Assembly (NCBI GenBank): GCA_902547175.1 | Contig: CACCMS010000011.1 | Span: 1-27,903, forward strand | DNA: 27,903 nucleotides | Direction of reading: 5' to 3' | From: Rhodospirillaceae bacterium | GTDB lineage: Bacteria; Pseudomonadota; Alphaproteobacteria; TMED109; TMED131 | In this document: positions 10,034 to 17,347 of the stretch, piece after piece | Numbering within the stretch: the first letter of the stretch is position 1 | Layout of the letters: each line of letters begins with the position of its first letter | Program-made: the position numbers and the translations under genes | Notes under the pieces: generated by a model | What the model was told of the DNA's origin: nothing | Database searches by the model: none | Seen by the model: the letters and a program-made list of their open reading frames with translations, nothing else

Positions 10034-10298
10034 TTGAAAGTAATTTTATAAAATGCTTAAATTCAATTAACTCTGCTGGTTTGTGATTCAAATGTTGTTT
10101 AGATAAATAGGTTATATTTTCTGGGGAATTTACATACTCCCACTCACTCTTTAAAAAGACCAAATCTTTTTCTAATTTTTTATTAACAATTTCAGTATCT
10201 ATAATTTTTGTTTCAATAACCTCTATTTTATAATTTAAAAAAGTTAATAAAATTAGAAGGAAAGAGAATAAAAAAGTGAAAAAAACAATTTTCTTCAT
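10011..10298 (-). CDS. ftsL: Cell division protein FtsL-like
   Basis: This is a small (95-residue) bitopic membrane protein with a short positive N-terminus and one membrane span at about residues 4-23. A periplasmic stretch that looks helical or coiled-coil follows (VIETKIIDTEIVNKKLEKD). The conserved FtsL-like signature LKSEWEYVNSPENITYLSKQHL lies at about 49-70. FtsL sequences diverge strongly, so the call rests on that signature, the topology and the invariant position between rsmH and ftsI. In known systems FtsL joins FtsB and FtsQ to activate FtsWI. It starts three bases after the rsmH stop and overlaps ftsI. Confidence 0.87.
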   Translation of the reverse strand: MKKIVFFTFLFSFLLILLTFLNYKIEVIETKIIDTEIVNKKLEKDLVFLKSEWEYVNSPENITYLSKQHLNHKPAELIEFKHFIKLLSNERYTDE

Positions 10299-10301
10299 AA
10301 T

Positions 10302-11240
10302 CTAAATTACCATTCTTTCTACTACTCTCAACTTTGCAGACCTTGCCCTTCTATTCGATTTAATTTCAGCACTGCTAGGTAATATTGGCTTTTTATTAAT
10401 TACTTTAAATTTTACTTTTTTAATTTTTGTAACCTGAGGTAAATGCCTATTTAAATTTTCTTGTTTCCCCGTTATATCATTAAAAAAGAGTTTTACTATC
10501 CTGTCTTCCAAAGAATGGAATGTTATTAGAACTAACCTTGCCCCTGGTAACAATATTTTTTCTGAAATCATTAATAATTTTTCCAATGACTTAAATTCTT
10601 GGTTTGTTGCTATTCTTAATGCCTGAAAAGATTTTGTTGCAGGATGATTTTTCTTTTTATGATAACTTTTTTTTGCTCTTTTAATTAATTTTACAAGTTT
10701 AAATGTAGTATCTAAAACTTCTTTATTGCGTTCTTTAATTATCATTTTTGCTATTGCTCTGCTTTTTTCTTCATCTCCATAATCCCATAATATTCTAGCT
10801 AACTCTTTCTCATCTAAACTATAGATAAGCTCTTGTGCAGTAACTCCTTCACCACTCATCCTCATGTCTAAAGGACCGTCTTTATTGAATGAAAAACCTC
10901 TTTTAGAGTCATCAAGTTGAAATGAAGATACGCCCAAATCAGCTACTATTCCACCACTAACTAATGGTTTATTATTTTCTTTAATAATACTTTCTAAATT
11001 CTCAAAGTCATCGTTAACAAAAGTAAACTTTTTTTTATATTTAATCTTTAATTTGTTGGCATAATTTTTTACAGTAGGATCTTTATCTATAGATAAAAGT
11101 TTACAATCAGCCCTTTTAAGTATTTCCTCTGAATAACCACCTCCACCAAATGTAGCATCAATGTAATCTAAATTATCACGAACATTTAGCGCTTTTATGG
11201 CTTCCTTCATCATAACAGGTATATGTTGAGTTATCATCAT
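10302..11240 (-). CDS. rsmH: 16S rRNA (cytosine(1402)-N(4))-methyltransferase
   Basis: RsmH (formerly MraW) methylates N4 of C1402 in the decoding centre of 16S rRNA using S-adenosylmethionine. The 312-residue product opens with HIPVMMKEAI, followed by the SAM-binding loop DATFGGGGYSEE at 28-39. GGIVADLGVSSFQLD, DMRMSGEG, and ITFHSLEDRIVK in the C-terminal part are all family hallmarks. The start is probably the ATG at 11240, seven bases after the mraZ stop; a second ATG follows immediately at 11237. No clear Shine-Dalgarno sequence is visible, so coupling to mraZ is likely. Position directly after mraZ is the near-universal arrangement. Confidence 0.97.
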   Translation of the reverse strand: MMITQHIPVMMKEAIKALNVRDNLDYIDATFGGGGYSEEILKRADCKLLSIDKDPTVKNYANKLKIKYKKKFTFVNDDFENLESIIKENNKPLVSGGIVADLGVSSFQLDDSKRGFSFNKDGPLDMRMSGEGVTAQELIYSLDEKELARILWDYGDEEKSRAIAKMIIKERNKEVLDTTFKLVKLIKRAKKSYHKKKNHPATKSFQALRIATNQEFKSLEKLLMISEKILLPGARLVLITFHSLEDRIVKLFFNDITGKQENLNRHLPQVTKIKKVKFKVINKKPILPSSAEIKSNRRARSAKLRVVERMVI

Positions 11241-11247
11241 TACTAAA

Positions 11248-11679
11248 TTAACTTTGTTTTCTTCTTTTCATATGTTCCCTTGCTTTACTTTCATAAATGT
11301 TAAAGGCTTCAGGTTCCCATATTCTAAACTTTCTTCCCATGCCAATAAATAAAGCTTCATTATTCAAGAACGCAGACTTTCTTAAATGTTCTGGTAACAA
11401 AACTCTACCCTCTTGATCAAATGGCAACATAGAAGACCCAAAAATCAAAGTGGCTTCAAACTCATTTTTCTCCAATAAAGGATCTTTAGAGTCTAGCCAT
11501 TCCTGATATCTTTCTAAATAGTTTTGAGAATAACCATCTATTGCATGGTATCCATCAGCATTTTGTACTACGATACCTGAAAATTCTTTTCCTAATAACT
11601 TTGGTCTCCAGAAAGCAGGTACGCTAACTCTACCTTTTTTATCAATCTTATTAAGAAACTTCCCTACAAATTCAATCAA
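11248..11679 (-). CDS. mraZ: Transcriptional regulator MraZ
   Basis: MraZ is a ring-forming DNA-binding protein of the SpoVT-AbrB fold that represses its own dcw promoter in species where this was tested. The 143-residue protein has the two expected half-repeats: NKIDKKGRVSVPAFWRP (about residues 10-26) and LPFDQEGRVLLPEHLRK (about 85-101). The start is a TTG at 11679. It is supported by AGGGGG at 11693-11688, seven bases upstream, and by the MraZ-like N-terminus; no in-frame ATG lies upstream. As first gene of the cluster it follows a control region with a -10 hexamer and two sets of phased repeats. Confidence 0.95.
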   Translation of the reverse strand: MIEFVGKFLNKIDKKGRVSVPAFWRPKLLGKEFSGIVVQNADGYHAIDGYSQNYLERYQEWLDSKDPLLEKNEFEATLIFGSSMLPFDQEGRVLLPEHLRKSAFLNNEALFIGMGRKFRIWEPEAFNIYESKAREHMKRRKQS

Positions 11680-11696
11680 TAGATTACCCCCTAATA

Positions 11697-11732
11697 TGGT
11701 AAATTATAGTGCTATCATGGGATTTTATGGTC
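11697..11732 (+). promoter_or_regulatory. Candidate MraZ operator: spaced TGG-type direct repeats over the mraZ promoter
   Basis: On the plus strand, TGGTA (11697), TAGTG (11707), TGGGA (11718) and TGGTC (11728) form direct repeats at 10-, 11- and 10-base steps. They cover the -10 element. MraZ of Escherichia coli is known to bind TGGG-type direct repeats separated by 5-base spacers near its own promoter, so the layout fits an autoregulatory operator. The repeats are imperfect and read opposite to mraZ, so this is a candidate only. Confidence 0.35.
11703..11708 (-). promoter_or_regulatory. Candidate -10 element of the mraZ/dcw promoter
   Basis: A perfect TATAAT reads on the minus strand at 11708-11703, 23 bases before the mraZ TTG, which would place transcription start near 11696. 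A TTGACG lies at 11737-11732, but its 23-base spacing is too long for a standard promoter, so the -35 contact is uncertain. This would be the main promoter for the whole mraZ-to-murC transcription unit. Confidence 0.45.
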
Positions 11733-11756
11733 GTCAATGACACAAATAAAAAAAAA

Positions 11757-11800
11757 TTTTTTGTTCTACTTTATTATTATTTTTGTTCTTTTTTTGTTCT
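11757..11800. repeat. Three phased TTTTTGTTCT repeats upstream of mraZ
   Basis: The plus strand has three copies of TTTTTGTTCT, with the GTTCT parts starting at 11763, 11785 and 11796. The 22- and 11-base steps put all copies on one face of the helix. They lie between the rnpB 3' end and the mraZ promoter, about 80-120 bases before the mraZ start. They could be binding sites for a regulator or phased A-tracts that bend DNA upstream of the promoter. Function is unknown. Confidence 0.6.
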
Positions 11801-11815
11801 AAAATATATATAAAT

Positions 11816-12144
11816 GAAGATAGTCTATAAGCCGGTTTCTGTGTTATGCAGCAATCTATCTAGAATTAATATTACTATTAATCTCAAGCAACCTACCCAG
11901 ACTAAAATTGGAGTAATATAGTCTCTATTTGGTTTTGCTCCCGGTGGGGTTTACCTCGCCATTTATGTTACCATAAATGCGGTGCGCTCTTACCGCACCT
12001 TTTCACCCTTACTAACTAGCGGTATATTTTCTGTGGCACTCTCCCTAAAGTTGCCCTTGCCGGGTGTTACCCGGCACCGTTACTCCTGGAGACCGGACTT
12101 TCCTCTTTACAAAATAATTGCAAAGCTGCTGCTCGACTATCTTC
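11816..12144 (-). ncRNA. rnpB: RNase P RNA, bacterial type A
   Basis: This is the catalytic RNA of RNase P, which trims 5' leaders from pre-tRNAs. On the minus strand the 5' GAAGATAGTC (12144-12135) pairs perfectly with the 3' GACTATCTTC (11825-11816), forming the 10-bp P1 helix and fixing the ends of a roughly 329-nt RNA. Conserved core segments appear in order: GAGGAAAGTCCGG after P1, a GC-rich GGTGCCGGGTAACACCCGGC hairpin, GTGCCACAGAA, AGGGTGAAAAGGTGCGG, CCCACCGGGAGCAAAACC, and the 3' ACAGAAACCGGCTTAT. The GC content is clearly above that of flanking genes, as expected for structured RNA in an AT-rich genome. No strong hairpin terminator follows P1. Weak open reading frames on either strand here are not genes. 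Confidence 0.97.
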
Positions 12145-12146
12145 AT

Positions 12147-12179
12147 AATATAGCATTTGATTTTACGTAAATTTGTCAA
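12147..12179 (-). promoter_or_regulatory. Candidate rnpB promoter
   Basis: On the minus strand TTGACA lies at 12179-12174 and TGCTATATT ends at 12147, giving an extended -10 (TGC followed by TATATT) three bases before the RNA 5' end. The 21-base spacing is long, so the extended -10 may matter more than the -35. The spot is right for the RNA, and the -35 hexamer contains the ampD stop codon. Confidence 0.45.
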
Positions 12180-12910
12180 GTGTTTTTAGATACATCTAAT
12201 ATTCTAGAATAAACTTTTCCGTCAATAATACCATTTATTTTCTCAGGCAAAAACCTTCTCTGAAATGCTTCTACTACCAATTTTAGATAGATATCAAAAT
12301 TATTATCTTGTGAACATTTATAACCAATTCTAATCAGTTTTAACTTTATTTTTTTTATTTCTGTATTTTTATCACCTAATTTAAAAAAAATTTTATTGAA
12401 AGTATTCTTTTTAACTAATGGACAATAAGCTAAGTTTTTTTTAGCTAATCTATCCCAATTAAATAATTCACCTGGGTCTAACTTTCTATCAGGAGCTATG
12501 TCAGAATGCCCCAATACATTTTGTTTTTTAATTTTATATTTATTTATTAATAATTTTAATAGTTCTTCTAAAGCACTCATTTGTATATTTGAAAATATTT
12601 TATAGCCAAGCCCATGCCCAATATTATCTAGCTCTATTCCTATAGAATTTTTATTTAGCATACTATCTCCTTTCCAATAAGAAATTCCTGCATGCCATGC
12701 TACATTTTTTTCATCAACTATTTTATAAAGCTTTCCTCTTTTAGATATTAACCAATGACAGCTTACTTGAGAATTTTCATCTTTAAAAATATTTAAAGCG
12801 TCTAGTAGCGATTTTGTTCCTGTGTAATGAATAATTATATATTTTATTTTATCATTTCTTTTAGAAAAATTAGGAGATAATTCTTCATTATAATTTACTT
12901 TTTTTTTCAT
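12176..12910 (-). CDS. ampD: AmpD-like 1,6-anhydro-N-acetylmuramyl-L-alanine amidase with peptidoglycan-binding domain
   Basis: This amidase_2-family zinc enzyme cuts the bond between (anhydro)MurNAc and L-alanine in muropeptides, a wall-recycling step. From the ATG at 12910 the product has 244 residues. Zinc ligands are visible as H28 (IIIHYTGT), H135 and D145 (GHSDIAPDRKLDPG), and catalytic E93 lies in GIELDN. The C-terminal 45 residues (AFQRRFLPEKINGIIDG) look like a PG_binding_1 domain. There is no signal peptide, so it is probably cytoplasmic like AmpD rather than a lipoprotein like AmiD. A longer frame reaches 12964, but the first 18 residues lie within djlA and look unrelated to the family. 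It overlaps djlA by 23 bases. Confidence 0.88.
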   Translation of the reverse strand: MKKKVNYNEELSPNFSKRNDKIKYIIIHYTGTKSLLDALNIFKDENSQVSCHWLISKRGKLYKIVDEKNVAWHAGISYWKGDSMLNKNSIGIELDNIGHGLGYKIFSNIQMSALEELLKLLINKYKIKKQNVLGHSDIAPDRKLDPGELFNWDRLAKKNLAYCPLVKKNTFNKIFFKLGDKNTEIKKIKLKLIRIGYKCSQDNNFDIYLKLVVEAFQRRFLPEKINGIIDGKVYSRILDVSKNT

Positions 12911-13655
12911 TGTTTTTAATTTCAGTATAAGCTTTATTAATAGCTGACAATTTTTGATTAGCAAGCTCTATAAATTCTTTTGGCAAACCCATTCCTTGCA
13001 ATTTGTCAGGATGGTATTCTTTAATAAGCTTTCTATATTGATTTGATACTTCTTCTAAGCTTGCATTTTCTGATAAACCCAAAATTTTATAACTTCTATT
13101 TTTAGAAGTCTTATCTTGGGAAATCTTTGCTTCAAAAATATTATTTAAACTTTCAAATTCATTACCAGAGATTTGAAAAACCTTTGCGATTTCAAATAAC
13201 ATATCTCTCTCTTTTGGATGTAATTCTCCATCTGCATATGCAATAGAAAATAAAGAGTTTAGTAACTCAAAAAGCAAACCTCTATCATATTTGAATACTT
13301 TGTAGACCTGTTCAGCAATATCCTTATAATCATCAATATTTTCTTTAGCAGAGTTAAATATATTGCTAATAGCTTTTTCATCTTCTGCAGGAAATTCAAA
13401 TATTTTTTTAAAAGCTAAAATTTCACTCTTTGAAATTTTTCCATCTGCTTTTGCTAATTTGGCAGAAATAGCTATTACACTAGTTGCAAAAATTTGTTCC
13501 TTTTGATCATGACTAAAATTCTTATTACTTTCACCAGCATCAAATTTTCTTACCTTATCAACTCCGTGTCCAGCTGCAAGGCCTAAAATTGCACCAATTG
13601 GCCCTCCGAGAGCCATCCCTGCTGCACCTCCAATTAATTTTCCCCAAATACTCAT
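12888..13655 (-). CDS. djlA: DjlA-like co-chaperone with TerB and J domains
   Basis: The 255-residue protein begins with a glycine-rich hydrophobic segment (about residues 6-30, GGPIGAILGLAAG) like the membrane anchor of DjlA. A TerB-like helical domain follows (about 50-165) with two acidic metal-site segments, AKADGKISKSE and AYADGELHPKE. A C-terminal J domain (about 188-250) carries the HPD tripeptide at 215-217, so it should stimulate DnaK-type ATPase activity. In E. coli DjlA is an inner-membrane co-chaperone linked to envelope stress signalling; the role here is inferred. It overlaps ampD, suggesting a djlA-ampD unit. No Shine-Dalgarno sequence is visible. Confidence 0.88.
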   Translation of the reverse strand: MSIWGKLIGGAAGMALGGPIGAILGLAAGHGVDKVRKFDAGESNKNFSHDQKEQIFATSVIAISAKLAKADGKISKSEILAFKKIFEFPAEDEKAISNIFNSAKENIDDYKDIAEQVYKVFKYDRGLLFELLNSLFSIAYADGELHPKERDMLFEIAKVFQISGNEFESLNNIFEAKISQDKTSKNRSYKILGLSENASLEEVSNQYRKLIKEYHPDKLQGMGLPKEFIELANQKLSAINKAYTEIKNNEKKSKL

Positions 13656-13664
13656 TTAATTTAT

Positions 13665-13670
13665 ATTATA
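13665..13670 (-). promoter_or_regulatory. Candidate -10 element for djlA, leaderless layout
   Basis: A perfect TATAAT on the minus strand ends nine bases before the djlA ATG (13655), so transcription would start two or three bases before the start codon. There is no Shine-Dalgarno sequence. A second TATAAT on the plus strand at 13674-13679 could serve the divergent oxoprolinase gene. AT-richness makes chance matches likely. Confidence 0.35.
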
Positions 13671-13718
13671 CTTTATAATTTTAATATATATTGATGAGAA
13701 GATAAGGTAAATGATAAT

Positions 13719-16700
13719 ATGAAAGTGAATGAATATTGGAATTTTAACATTGATCAAGGAGGAACTTTTACAGATATAATAGGTATTGCTCCTGATAAAA
13801 AATTGATTATAAAAAAGGTACTGACTAGTAAAAATAATAAATCATACAATCCTGTAATTGATGGCATAACAAAAGTAAAAAAAGAATATAATTCCTTTGC
13901 TAATTATCCTATTAAAGAAATTAAGATTGGTACTACTATTGCGACTAATGCGCTTTTAGAGAGAAAAGGCTATAAAGTTTTACTAATTGTTACAAAAGGT
14001 TTTCAGGATAACTTTGTAATAGGAACCCAACAAAGAAAAAAAATTTTTGATAGACACCACATTAGAAAAAAAAATATTTACTCCTCAATATTAGAAGTTG
14101 AGGAAAGAATTACTTCAAAAGGTAAAATAATTATACATTTAAATGAGAAAAAAGTCTTAAATGCATTAAAAAAATATTTTTCTACTGGCATTAAATCAAT
14201 TTCAATAACATTAATAAATGGTTTTCTTTACTCTCATCATGAAAAAAAAATAAAGAATTTAGCCTCCAGAATTGGTTTCCAAAATATATCTTGTAGTTAT
14301 GAGGTTAGTCCTACTATTAATTTTACTTCAAGAGGTTTTACGACACTTGTTGATGCTTATTTAAATCCAATCATTCAAACCTATATAAAAAAATTAGAAA
14401 AAAAAATAAAGGCAAAAAAAATAAGCTACATGCAATCTAATGGATTTTTAGCAGAAAAAATAAATTTCAATGGAAAAAATGCTATCCTTTCCGGACCAGC
14501 TGGTGGAGTAATTGGAGGAATAGAAGTAGCAAAAAAAAATAAAATTAGAAAAATTATTGGGTTTGATATGGGTGGCACCTCAGCAGATATTTGGCATTAT
14601 GATGGTGAAGTAGAAAAGGAGATACAAACAAAGATATCAGATGTTTTTATTAAAACCCCTATTCTTAAAATTGATACTATTGCAGCAGGTGGTGGTTCTA
14701 TAGCCAAGTATCAAAATAAAAGATTCGTAGTTGGACCAGAGAGTGCAGGTTCCTATCCTGGGCCAGCATGTTATAGAAATAATGGCCCAATTACTTTAAC
14801 AGATTGCAATTTAATACTTGGTAGAATAATAAGTGATGATTTTCCAAAATTTTTTGGAAAAAAAAAAAATTCTAGCATTAGTGTTAATGAGTCAATAAAA
14901 AAATTAAAAAAAATTTTTTTAAAGGTAAATAAAGATTCTTATAACTATAAAGATATCTATCAATTAGCAAATTCGTTTTTAAATGTTTCAATAGAAAATA
15001 TGTCCGCTGCTATTAAGAAAATAACTATACAAAAAGGAATAGACATTAGAAACCATGCACTACTAATATTTGGGTCTGCGTCTGGTCAATATTGTTGCAA
15101 AATAGCAGAAAAAATAGGAGTTAAGAGGATTATATTTAGCCCTTATTCTGGGGTTTTATCGGCCTATGGTATAGGACTATCTAAATTTGGTTCAGTGCAT
15201 CAATTTTCCATAGAAGAAATTCTTAAAGAAAATGTAATAACAAAATATAAAAACAGAATTAAAATAAAATTGAATTTAGAAGAAAAAATCTATGAGGAAG
15301 TTTACACTATAAGGGTAAAATATTTTGGTTGTAATACAATAATTTCAATTAAGTTAAAAAATAAAAACGTTAAAAATATAAAGGAAGAGTTTTTTAGAAA
15401 ACATAAGAAACTTTATGGCTTTAATTACCAAAATAGAAAAGTATTTATAGATTCAATAGAAGTAGAAGTTTTTTTAAAAAGAAAAAAAAATTTTTATATT
15501 TCCAGAGAAGAATTAAAAAAGGGAAAAAAAATTTCAGAAAACCTGAAAGTTTATATAGAGGGAAAATGGAAAAAAATAAGAAAATTTAATAGTTGCTCCT
15601 TATTAAAAAATAAAGTTATTACAGGGCCTGCAATCTTTTGCGACTTTAATACTACAATCTTTCTAGAAGAAAATTGGATGATGGGGAAAATGCCGTCTGG
15701 AGACTTTATTTTAAATAAAAAAAATATAAAATCAAAAAATAAATTATTTTCATCAAACAAAAAACCCTCTCCCGAAATGCTTGAAATTTTTAATAATTTA
15801 TTTTTTTCAGTAGCAGAACAAATGGGAATAGTTTTAAAAAATACAGCACAGTCAATTAATATTAAAGAAAGAATGGATTTTAGTTGTGCATTGTTTAATA
15901 AAAATGGAGAATTGGTTGCAAATGCGCCGCACATTCCTATTCATTTAGGAGCTATGAGTGACACTATAAAGTTTTTAATCAGAAAACATTACGATATTTT
16001 TAAAAAGGGAATAAGTGTTCTTCATAACAATCCATTTTCAGGAGGCACTCATTTACCAGATTTAACAGTAGTAACTCCTTTTTTAGATAATAACAAAGTA
16101 GTTTATTATTTAGCAAATAGAGCCCACCATTCTGATATTGGAGGAATTACTCCTGGATCAATGCCGGCTTTTTCAAAAAATATAAATGAGGAAGGTATAG
16201 TTTTTGATGGATTTCCAATTTTAGAAAAAGGTAAAATCAAAGAGCAAGAACTATTAAAAAAATTAACTAAAAAAAAATACGGATCTAGAGATCCAGAGCA
16301 AAATCTATATGATATTAAAGCTCAATTAGCATCTAATCAAAGAGGTATTCTAGAATTAAAAAGAATAATTTCTTCTTACGGCAAAGAAACAGTAAATAAA
16401 TATGTAGATTTTATTAAAGAAAATTGTAGTGAAATAATTTTTAAAGAAATAAAAAAAATTTCTTATTCTGAATTCTCGTCAAAAATGGATAATGGTGCAC
16501 TTATAAAAGTAAAAATTAATTTTGATAAAAAAATAAAGAAACTTAAAATAGATTTCACGGGCTCCTCTGAACAATTAAGCAATAACTTTAATACTCCTTT
16601 AGCTGTTACTAAATCAGTAATAATTTATTTCCTTAGAACTTTAATTACTAAAGATATTCCATTAAATGAAGGTTTTTTAAAAGATATAATTACCATAATT

Positions 16701-17279
16701 CCTAAAAACTCTATGCTAAACCCCAGCTATCCTTCTCCAGTTGTTGCCGGGAATGTTGAAACCTCTCAACATCTTATAGACATTTTAAATGTTGCTTTAA
16801 AAGTACAATCTGCCTGTTATGGAACCATGAGTAATATAACCTTTGGCGATAAAAATTTTGGTTATTATGAGACTATTTGTGGCGGAGAAGGAGCATCTTT
16901 TGGTAATAATGGGGCTGATGCTGTGCATTGTCATATGACAAATACAAGTATAACAGACCCTGAAATTTTAGAGTGGTATTATCCTGTTAGATTAACTGAA
17001 TTTTCTATAAGAAAAAAAAGTGGTGGTAAAGGAAAGTGGTTTGGAGGAAATGGAGTAGTTAGAAAAATAGTGTTCTTAAAAAATTTAGATTTAACAATTT
17101 TATCTAATAGAAGGATTATAAAGCCTTTTGGAATGGTTAATAAAAATAATGCTAAAACAGGAGAAAATATAATTGTAAAAAAAAATAATCACATAAAGTT
17201 AGCTCATGCATGCCAAATAAAAGTATCTAAAGGGGATACAATTATACTAAAAACTCCTGGCGGAGCAGGATATGATTAA
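13719..17279 (+). CDS. 5-oxoprolinase / hydantoinase family protein (fused HyuA-HyuB)
   Basis: This 1186-residue protein fuses the two halves of ATP-dependent 5-oxoprolinase/N-methylhydantoinase. The HyuA half (about 1-650) shows DQGGTFTD (12-19), TTIATNALLERKG, SGPAGGVIGG (about 258), GFDMGGTSAD (about 282) and GPESAGSYPGPACY. The HyuB half (about 685-1186) shows ERMDFSCALF, NNPFSGGTHLPDLTVV, ANRAHHSDIGGITPGSMP, ETICGGEGASFG and a final TPGGAGYD. Family members hydrolyse 5-oxo-L-proline to glutamate with ATP, or open hydantoin-type rings. Full fusion at this length favours 5-oxoprolinase, which would recycle cyclised glutamate/glutathione products, but substrate cannot be read from sequence. 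It is divergent from djlA. AAGG lies about 11 bases before the ATG, a weak Shine-Dalgarno match. Confidence 0.9.
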   Translation: MKVNEYWNFNIDQGGTFTDIIGIAPDKKLIIKKVLTSKNNKSYNPVIDGITKVKKEYNSFANYPIKEIKIGTTIATNALLERKGYKVLLIVTKGFQDNFVIGTQQRKKIFDRHHIRKKNIYSSILEVEERITSKGKIIIHLNEKKVLNALKKYFSTGIKSISITLINGFLYSHHEKKIKNLASRIGFQNISCSYEVSPTINFTSRGFTTLVDAYLNPIIQTYIKKLEKKIKAKKISYMQSNGFLAEKINFNGKNAILSGPAGGVIGGIEVAKKNKIRKIIGFDMGGTSADIWHYDGEVEKEIQTKISDVFIKTPILKIDTIAAGGGSIAKYQNKRFVVGPESAGSYPGPACYRNNGPITLTDCNLILGRIISDDFPKFFGKKKNSSISVNESIKKLKKIFLKVNKDSYNYKDIYQLANSFLNVSIENMSAAIKKITIQKGIDIRNHALLIFGSASGQYCCKIAEKIGVKRIIFSPYSGVLSAYGIGLSKFGSVHQFSIEEILKENVITKYKNRIKIKLNLEEKIYEEVYTIRVKYFGCNTIISIKLKNKNVKNIKEEFFRKHKKLYGFNYQNRKVFIDSIEVEVFLKRKKNFYISREELKKGKKISENLKVYIEGKWKKIRKFNSCSLLKNKVITGPAIFCDFNTTIFLEENWMMGKMPSGDFILNKKNIKSKNKLFSSNKKPSPEMLEIFNNLFFSVAEQMGIVLKNTAQSINIKERMDFSCALFNKNGELVANAPHIPIHLGAMSDTIKFLIRKHYDIFKKGISVLHNNPFSGGTHLPDLTVVTPFLDNNKVVYYLANRAHHSDIGGITPGSMPAFSKNINEEGIVFDGFPILEKGKIKEQELLKKLTKKKYGSRDPEQNLYDIKAQLASNQRGILELKRIISSYGKETVNKYVDFIKENCSEIIFKEIKKISYSEFSSKMDNGALIKVKINFDKKIKKLKIDFTGSSEQLSNNFNTPLAVTKSVIIYFLRTLITKDIPLNEGFLKDIITIIPKNSMLNPSYPSPVVAGNVETSQHLIDILNVALKVQSACYGTMSNITFGDKNFGYYETICGGEGASFGNNGADAVHCHMTNTSITDPEILEWYYPVRLTEFSIRKKSGGKGKWFGGNGVVRKIVFLKNLDLTILSNRRIIKPFGMVNKNNAKTGENIIVKKNNHIKLAHACQIKVSKGDTIILKTPGGAGYD

Positions 17280-17300
17280 AGTTAATAAGTAAAATTTTAG

Positions 17301-17329
17301 TTGTTGTAATAATGTTTATTTATTATAAA
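17301..17329 (+). promoter_or_regulatory. Candidate promoter for the mlaA-mlaC-pnt operon
   Basis: TTGTTG (17301-17306) and TATAAA (17324-17329) are separated by exactly 17 bases. Transcription would start near 17336, leaving a leader of about 12 bases that carries AGGGAG (17337-17342) before the mlaA ATG. It lies in the 68-base gap after the oxoprolinase gene. Confidence 0.55.
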
Positions 17330-17347
17330 CTTTGCTAGGGAGAAAAA

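Noticed and set aside
11748..11762. A/T run after rnpB as a terminator
   Set aside because: No GC-rich hairpin precedes it, and such runs are everywhere in this AT-rich window.
11982..12170. 62-residue plus-strand reading frame
   Set aside because: It lies antisense within the RNase P RNA gene and its product has no recognisable features.
12911..12964. N-terminal extension of ampD
   Set aside because: It lies within the djlA 3' end and adds residues that do not look like the family; the ATG at 12910 is better.
15551..15934. 127-residue minus-strand reading frame
   Set aside because: It is inside the oxoprolinase gene on the opposite strand, with composition explained by the coding strand.
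13719..17279. Oxoprolinase gene as a recent foreign insertion
   Set aside because: Its extreme A-richness and lysine content match the neighbouring genes, and no mobile-element remnants flank it.
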